A DNA stretch of 24,410 nucleotides from a virus, in IMG/VR virus record IMGVR_UViG_3300031659_000092, positions 1 to 24,410 of that record. One strand, written 5' to 3'. Positions 22,605 through 24,410 of this stretch are shown here, piece by piece. Made by a program: the position numbers and the translations under genes. Within the stretch, counting starts at the first letter, position 1, and each line of letters begins with the position of its first letter. A model generated the notes under the pieces. That model made no database searches and was not told the DNA's origin. It worked only from the letters and a program-made list of their open reading frames with translations.

Positions 22605-23645
22605 TTAAAATAATTGATCTCGGTTTAAATTGTCTGCAAAGAATTGTTCCATTAAATCTCCACCAGCCCTTGCTACTCTTCTTCTTGAAATTAAATGTGG
22701 ATTTGCTCTAAGTCTATGGTATACTCCGTATTGACAAAGACCAACTTCACATCCATAAGTCTTTAATTCATTCTGTTCGTCTATTAATATTCTTTTACCG
22801 TTAACTTCCACGTTATGTGTTGATTCATGTAAAAATATATCTCCAATTAAATCAATGTAATTCTCTCTAAACCAAATGACTCTTTCACCATAAGGTATTC
22901 TGCAATCTTCACCAAATAATAGATCTAATGTTAGTCTAGCTCCTGGACCAGGTACGCAAAATCTTTCATCGTGATTAGCGTTGATAGCAGGATTCACTGA
23001 ATTTGAAGTTGCACAATGATAACCATAATACTGTCCGACTCCCTCCAGTTGTACAAGAATATCATACAGACCCTCAAGGGATTGCGCTTCTGACATTGCT
23101 TTTGTTATACCTCTTGGTATAAATGAAGCTACCCAAAGTAATATGTTTATCTTATCAGCGTTTCTTTCAACACCTCTAGATTCTGCAACATATGAATTTG
23201 CTGCTCCAAATAAACTTGTTCTAAGTTCAGTTGTTCCATATATTGGAAGTCCTAAGTCTACTGCATCTTTTAAATTCTTACGAATTACATCTTCATAGTC
23301 TCTATCAATCAAAAGTCTTTCAAAATCTACAAGTGCAGTTTTTGGATTAGGATCTCTTGTTAATACTTGATGAATACCTCTACCTCCGTAAAAGTGAGAT
23401 ATTATAGTATTGCAAATAATATTGTTTTGACTTAATCCTGAGGTAACAATGTTTTCCATTATATAGACCATCCTATCGTCTAATACAATTGCTGGATGAA
23501 AGTATTCAACATCGGCACCTAACGCAATATCTCCACCGTCATCATACTCATCATAAACACCTCTAGACCATAAAGCTCTATCGTTAATCTTATTGAAGAA
23601 TTGACCAACATCTCTTATCAATTCCATGTCTACTTGGTCTATCAT
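22605..23645 (-). CDS. HhH DNA-glycosylase-fold protein, possibly thymine pyrophosphorylase-like (base hypermodification)
   Basis: The 346-residue protein has an HhH segment QLEGVGQYYGYHC (about 197-209), then VPGPGARLTLDLLFG (about 229-243), then EVGLCQYGVYHRLRANP (about 302-318). This order resembles the alpha-glutamyl/putrescinyl thymine pyrophosphorylase clade 2 proteins as I recall them: L-x-G-(I/V)-G-x-(F/Y), PGPGA and (E/C)xx(L)CxxxKYxR. Those enzymes act in making hypermodified thymine in phage DNA. The N terminus reads FFNKINDRALWSRG. The identification is by motif order, not by a search. The gene overlaps the micro-ORF by four bases and starts with an SD-like AAGGAG. Confidence 0.5.
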   Translation of the reverse strand: MIDQVDMELIRDVGQFFNKINDRALWSRGVYDEYDDGGDIALGADVEYFHPAIVLDDRMVYIMENIVTSGLSQNNIICNTIISHFYGGRGIHQVLTRDPNPKTALVDFERLLIDRDYEDVIRKNLKDAVDLGLPIYGTTELRTSLFGAANSYVAESRGVERNADKINILLWVASFIPRGITKAMSEAQSLEGLYDILVQLEGVGQYYGYHCATSNSVNPAINANHDERFCVPGPGARLTLDLLFGEDCRIPYGERVIWFRENYIDLIGDIFLHESTHNVEVNGKRILIDEQNELKTYGCEVGLCQYGVYHRLRANPHLISRRRVARAGGDLMEQFFADNLNRDQLF

Positions 23646-23713
23646 CTTCTCCTTAACTGAATTATAATTTTATTTAAAAGGTCTACTATTATTTTGAATT
23701 GTGTATCGCTCAT
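23642..23713 (-). CDS. Possible 23-residue coupled micro-ORF
   Basis: An ATG at 23713 lies four bases after the methyltransferase stop and opens a 23-codon frame starting MSDTQFKIIVDLL and ending RRR, whose TGA overlaps the ATG of the next gene (ATGA). The peptide is amphipathic with a basic end. Its ends fit neighbouring genes perfectly, but it is too short to prove; it may be a translational coupler. Confidence 0.4.
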   Translation of the reverse strand: MSDTQFKIIVDLLNKIIIQLRRR

Positions 23714-23717
23714 TGTT

Positions 23718-24410
23718 TTATTTTGTAAAGAAACAATCGTAACCTATAAGCTTATCTGTAAATATTACAATTGGTTCAATTTTATTCTTTGGATATTTTG
23801 CTACAATGGTCTGAACAGATTCTCTAACAATACTATCAAATGTTCCAGCGTGCATCTCTATAAATAGAACATCTGGATAATACGCTAAAACATCTTCAAG
23901 TATACCATACTCTGCTCCTTCAATATCGATCTTAATAATATCTGGTTTATGGGTTGCTACAAGTTCGTTAAATCTTACATTTTGAACTTCGTCATATTCT
24001 TTGAATTGATTGTTCTTTTTCTTTATTATAGAAGTTGAACAATGATTCTTTTGACTGTTGTTCTTGTATATCTTTATTGTATCTTCTTCAAGACCAGAAA
24101 CTGCACCATGAATCAACTCAACATTCTCAGAATCTTGAAAAGAATCAGCCAACATATTATAATTTCTAGGATCGCATTCAACTGCTATAACTTTAGAAGC
24201 TCCAAAGTCCATTGCGATTTTAGAGAAACCTCCAACATTAGCACCAAGATCAAGACAAACTTTGTCAGTATAATCTACTTCTGGTATTAAATAGTTTACG
24301 ATGCTTTCTCCTATCATATCAGCATCTACTCTTTCTATTGCGCCTAAAAACTTTTTATATTCTGCCTTAAGTTTTCTTTTTGTTTTTCTGTCTATTGGTA
24401 ATTCTATCAT
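23718..24410 (-). CDS. FkbM-type SAM-dependent methyltransferase
   Basis: The visible 230 residues show a class I methyltransferase: motif I LDLGANVGGF (53-62), acidic motif II VECDP (77-81) and DIIKIDIEGAEYGIL (about 156-170), as in FkbM proteins, which methylate sugars or other small groups. The first ATG is at the window edge, so the true start may be further upstream and the gene may be incomplete. It is followed by the micro-ORF and the HhH protein, so a modification role for DNA or a glycan is possible. Substrate unknown. Confidence 0.8.
   Translation of the reverse strand: MIELPIDRKTKRKLKAEYKKFLGAIERVDADMIGESIVNYLIPEVDYTDKVCLDLGANVGGFSKIAMDFGASKVIAVECDPRNYNMLADSFQDSENVELIHGAVSGLEEDTIKIYKNNSQKNHCSTSIIKKKNNQFKEYDEVQNVRFNELVATHKPDIIKIDIEGAEYGILEDVLAYYPDVLFIEMHAGTFDSIVRESVQTIVAKYPKNKIEPIVIFTDKLIGYDCFFTK

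Overview
The window looks like about 24 kb of the replication and head-morphogenesis core of a T4-like myovirus. Nearly every gene is on the minus strand, genes abut or overlap, and the DNA is AT-rich. T4-type replication and recombination genes are recognisable from motifs: gp45 clamp, C-terminal half of gp43 polymerase, UvsX, gp41 helicase, gp46/gp47, gp44 clamp loader and RNase H. So are T4-type head genes: portal gp20, protease gp21, major capsid gp23, head completion gp4 and late sigma gp55. There is no tRNA, rRNA, integrase or IS element. Leaders lack Shine-Dalgarno sequences and are A-rich (AAACAAACAAAA type), which fits a Bacteroidota host. That host assignment is inference.

Layout, read in the direction of transcription from high to low coordinates: (1) 24410-22605, a FkbM-type methyltransferase, a 23-codon micro-ORF and a helix-hairpin-helix protein resembling thymine-hypermodification enzymes. 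(2) 22587-20567, promoter, clamp, polymerase C-terminal half and a terminator. (3) 20550-13025, promoter, two small genes, UvsX, an unknown gene, gp41, a possible gp33-like coactivator, gp47, gp46, a virion-type protein and a small gene. (4) 13010-9906, promoter, gp55-like sigma, gp4, a possible DNA end protector and portal. (5) 9887-3932, two small prohead-core candidates, a protease-scaffold fusion, major capsid protein and a Lys/Glu-rich head-protein candidate, with strong terminators. (6) 3419-3937, the only plus-strand gene, of unknown function. (7) 3356-1, gp44, RNase H, a gp62-like gene, an unknown gene and probably the start of another gene.

How the parts fit together: replication genes (clamp, clamp loader, half polymerase, helicase, nuclease) supply the replisome, and UvsX with gp46/47 supply recombination. 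The clamp and gp55 (perhaps with the 149-residue protein as gp33) would drive late transcription. The head gene order 20-(67/68-like)-21/22-23 copies T4. Cleavage sites of the gp21 type occur through the scaffold, the capsid N terminus and the small core candidates.

The most unusual points are a DNA polymerase split between motifs A and B, a fused protease-scaffold gene that keeps a gene-like leader at the junction, two promoter classes that sort with gene function, a possible DNA base hypermodification enzyme, and a recurrent C-terminal Leu-Phe in replication-type proteins that may be a clamp-binding tail.
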